A stretch of DNA of 8,286 nucleotides, taken from the NCBI GenBank assembly GCA_014359685.1, contig JACIYY010000176.1, positions 1-8,286 on the forward strand. The letters run 5' to 3'. Under the pieces are notes generated by a model. It saw nothing but the letters and a program-made list of their open reading frames with translations. It ran no database searches and was not told where the DNA came from. Within the stretch, counting starts at the first letter, position 1; each line of letters begins with the position of its first letter. The DNA is from Porphyrobacter sp. Its GTDB lineage: Bacteria > Pseudomonadota > Alphaproteobacteria > Sphingomonadales > Sphingomonadaceae. Made by a program: the position numbers and the translations under genes. Shown one piece after another: positions 6,550 through 8,286 of this stretch.

Positions 6550-7152
6550 TCATTTCACCAGCCGCCGCATCAGCGCGGCGAGCGCCGGCGCGCCTTCGGC
6601 GGCGAGCGCATCGGCGACCCGTTCGCGCGTGGCGACAGGCTTGTTCTGCGACAGCTTGAAGGTCGGGCGCCAGTCCTCCACCGCCAGCTCGAAGCCGGTG
6701 ATCGACCCCATCATCGCGTCCCAGTCCTCCTGCGGCACCTGCGCCGGCTCCCAGGCCGGTCCGGCCTCGATGCGCGCCTCGTGCCGTTCGCCGATCGCCA
6801 CCAGCAGCTCCTCCAGCTCGCCGTCGTCGAGGGTGCGGACCGGGCCTGCCATCTCCAGCGCGACATAGTTCCAGGTCGGCACCTCGCCGGGCTCGGGATA
6901 CCAGCGCGGGCTGACATAGGCGTGTGGCCCGTTGACCAGCAGCAGCGCCTCGCTGCCCGCCAGATGCGGGGTCAGCGCGTTGCGGCTGGAGAGGTGGAAG
7001 CGCACCAGGTCGGGGCCGGAGGGGACCAGCGGGGTATGCCCGACGCGCAGGCCCTGGGGCGTCGCGGCGAAGACCATGCCGAAGCCGACCTGCGCGATCA
7101 GCGCTTCGTGCAGCGTCCGGTCGTCGATCCGGAAGGTGGGATCAGGGTGCAT
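6550..7152 (-). CDS. PaiB-family FMN-binding protein (putative transcriptional regulator)
   Basis: This 200-residue protein has the PaiB layout, a split-barrel flavin-binding fold. Visible family marks are the N-terminal MHPDPTFRIDD, GHTPLVPSG near 38-46, GPHAYVSPRWY (75-85), VPTWNY (91-96), ITGFEL (151-156) and FKLSQNK (165-171). Bacillus subtilis PaiB is described as a negative regulator of sporulation and protease genes. No DNA-binding domain is visible here and many relatives are simply FMN-binding proteins, so a regulatory role is only a family label. Its ATG shares one base with the stop of the upstream pseudouridine synthase gene (TGATG), so translation is probably coupled. It is not an obvious functional partner of either neighbour; shared transcription may be the only link. 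Confidence 0.91.
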   Translation of the reverse strand: MHPDPTFRIDDRTLHEALIAQVGFGMVFAATPQGLRVGHTPLVPSGPDLVRFHLSSRNALTPHLAGSEALLLVNGPHAYVSPRWYPEPGEVPTWNYVALEMAGPVRTLDDGELEELLVAIGERHEARIEAGPAWEPAQVPQEDWDAMMGSITGFELAVEDWRPTFKLSQNKPVATRERVADALAAEGAPALAALMRRLVK

Positions 7153-8286
7153 CAGTCGCTGCTCCGCAAACGGCTGCGGCCACGCGGAGCACCGCCAGAC
7201 GGCGTCCTGCCGTCCTCCCGCCGGGCGGCCCTGCTCTTGCCCGCCGCCGGAGCGGACGGGCGCTTGCTGGCGAGGCTCTTGCCGGTCGGGGCCTTGCCGC
7301 CCGGCGGTTTGGTGCCCGGACCCTTGGCGACGGAGCCCTTGGCACCCGGCGCCTTGGCTGCCGGCTCCGCGCTGGCGCCGCGCTGCCGGCGCTCGCCGCG
7401 CCGGCCCTTGCGGATCTGCTTGGCATGGGCGCGCGCGGCCTGCTTCTTGTCCGCGCGGCTGCGCTCGGGCGGGCCCGCTTGGGGCGCCGCATCGCCGAGC
7501 GTGAGGTCGAAGCCCATCTGTTCCATGCTCGCGGCGAAGTGTTCGGGCAGTTCGGCGGTCACGTCCAGCCCCCCGCCGGGTCCGGGCGAATCGATGATCA
7601 GCCGGCGGGCGTGGAGGTGCATCTTGCGGCTGATCGACCCGGTCAGAAAGGCATCCTGCCCGCCATATTTGCCGTCGCCCACGATCGGATGGCCGATCGC
7701 CGCCATGTGGACGCGCAGCTGGTGGGTGCGCCCGGTCAGCGGTTGCAGCTCGACCCAGGCGGCGCGATTGCCGGCCCGTTCGAGCACCCGATAGCGGGTT
7801 CTGGCCGGCTGGCCCTCCGCCTCGTCGACATGCATCTTCTCGCCGCCGCTGCCCGGCTGCTTGGCCAGCGCGGCCTCGATCGTGCCTTCGGCGATCTCGG
7901 GCACGCCGACCACCAGCGCCCAGTAGATCTTCCTGGCGGAACGGCCGGAGAACCGCTTGGAGAAGAACGCTGCGCTGCCCGGCGTGCGCGCGACCAGCAG
8001 CACGCCGGAGGTGTCCTTGTCGAGCCGGTGGACCAGGCGCGGGCGCGGCTCGTCGCCCTCGACATAGGCGTCGAGCAGCCCATCGACATGCTCGCGCATC
8101 CCGGTGCCGCCCTGCGTGGCGAGGCCGGGCGGCTTGTTCAGCACCAGCGCCGCCGGCGTGCGGGCGATGACCATCGCCTCCGCCTGCGCGCGCTGCGCTG
8201 CACTCAGCTCGCGCACGGTGCGCGGGCGGGGGACGGAGGCGGGAGCATTGCCGGGCGGCACGCGCAGCACCTGTCCGGTGGCGAGG
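7152..8286 (-). CDS. RluA-family 23S rRNA pseudouridine synthase, 5' end off the window
   Basis: This enzyme isomerises uridine to pseudouridine, probably in 23S rRNA (RluC/RluD type). The frame remains open to the right edge; the GTG at 8270 that could pass for a start is an internal Val in LATGQVLRVPP, typical of the end of an S4 RNA-binding domain. An N-terminal S4 domain is therefore mostly outside. Counting from that Val as residue 1, ALVLNKPPGLATQ is near 41-53, the catalytic HRLDKDTSG is at 81-89 with Asp84 (codon 8021-8019), and GRTHQLRVHM is at 180-189. The catalytic fold ends near residue 260. About 105 further residues form a Lys/Arg/Ala/Pro/Gly tail, far longer than in E. coli RluC and probably disordered and RNA-binding. 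RluC and RluD roles cannot be separated here. The stop TGA overlaps the PaiB-like start by one base. Confidence 0.94.
   Translation of the reverse strand, partial: LATGQVLRVPPGNAPASVPRPRTVRELSAAQRAQAEAMVIARTPAALVLNKPPGLATQGGTGMREHVDGLLDAYVEGDEPRPRLVHRLDKDTSGVLLVARTPGSAAFFSKRFSGRSARKIYWALVVGVPEIAEGTIEAALAKQPGSGGEKMHVDEAEGQPARTRYRVLERAGNRAAWVELQPLTGRTHQLRVHMAAIGHPIVGDGKYGGQDAFLTGSISRKMHLHARRLIIDSPGPGGGLDVTAELPEHFAASMEQMGFDLTLGDAAPQAGPPERSRADKKQAARAHAKQIRKGRRGERRQRGASAEPAAKAPGAKGSVAKGPGTKPPGGKAPTGKSLASKRPSAPAAGKSRAARREDGRTPSGGAPRGRSRLRSSD
7251..7355 (-). repeat. Seven-unit, 15-base coding repeat (Lys every fifth residue) in the pseudouridine synthase tail
   Basis: In the tail of the pseudouridine synthase, lysine codons fall exactly 15 bases apart at 7355, 7340, 7325, 7310, 7295, 7280 and 7265 (first base on the minus strand). 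The units read KAPGA, KGSVA, KGPGT, KPPGG, KAPTG, KSLAS and KRPSA. The unit sequence is degenerate but the spacing is strict, which suggests old tandem duplication or selection for evenly spaced positive charge. Six of the lysines use AAG and one AAA. Such Lys/Ala/Pro/Gly repeats resemble histone-H1-like disordered nucleic-acid-binding tails; that comparison is an inference from composition. Confidence 0.8.

Noticed and set aside
5220..6659. 479-residue plus-strand open frame opposite the ATP12 and HAD genes
   Set aside because: It is antisense to genes with intact catalytic or family motifs, low in complexity, with no domain.
6337..7794. 485-residue plus-strand open frame opposite the HAD, PaiB-like and pseudouridine synthase genes
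   Set aside because: Shadow of three well-supported minus-strand genes. Its Leu/Pro/Gly-rich stretch is the reverse strand of the lysine repeat region.
8268..8270. GTG as the start of the pseudouridine synthase
   Set aside because: The frame is open to the window edge and the preceding residues LATGQ continue an S4-domain ending, so this Val is internal.

Overview
The window is about 70% G+C and densely coding. Gene content points to an alphaproteobacterium of the Sphingomonadales (Sphingomonas / Novosphingobium / Erythrobacter type). The reasons are an ATP12-type F1-ATPase assembly chaperone, an operon matching the sphingomonad LinKLMN-type MCE lipid transporter, and a RluA-family pseudouridine synthase linked to HAD and ATP12 genes. 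This placement is inference from gene families; no database search was possible.

Layout: (1) 1-1226, minus strand: the N-terminal 408 residues of valyl-tRNA synthetase (valS), cut by the left edge. (2) 1227-1323: a short divergent intergenic region, the only non-coding gap of any size, which must hold the promoters for valS and the transporter operon. (3) 1324-4938, plus strand: four tightly packed genes for an Mla/LinKLMN-type ABC transporter. They encode a STAS-fused MlaE permease, an MlaF ATPase, a membrane-anchored MlaD/MCE protein and a PqiC/LinN-type outer-membrane lipoprotein. Together they should form a lipid transport path across the envelope. (4) 4902-8286, minus strand: five genes read right to left, with overlaps of 1, 8 and 22 bases and one gap of 10 bases. 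In transcription order they are a RluA-family pseudouridine synthase (5' end off the window), a PaiB-type FMN-binding split-barrel protein, a HAD phosphatase, a 73-residue two-helix membrane protein and an ATP12 chaperone. The last gene converges on the transporter operon and its 3' end overlaps the lipoprotein gene by 37 bases.

No rRNA, tRNA, CRISPR array, insertion sequence or phage feature is visible. I see no clearly novel defence or mobile system: most of the window looks like core chromosome. The points most worth a second look are the MlaB-MlaE fusion operon with a PqiC-type lipoprotein and no MlaC, a strict five-residue lysine repeat in the pseudouridine synthase tail, a perfect hairpin in the convergent overlap zone, and the small membrane protein squeezed between the HAD and ATP12 genes.
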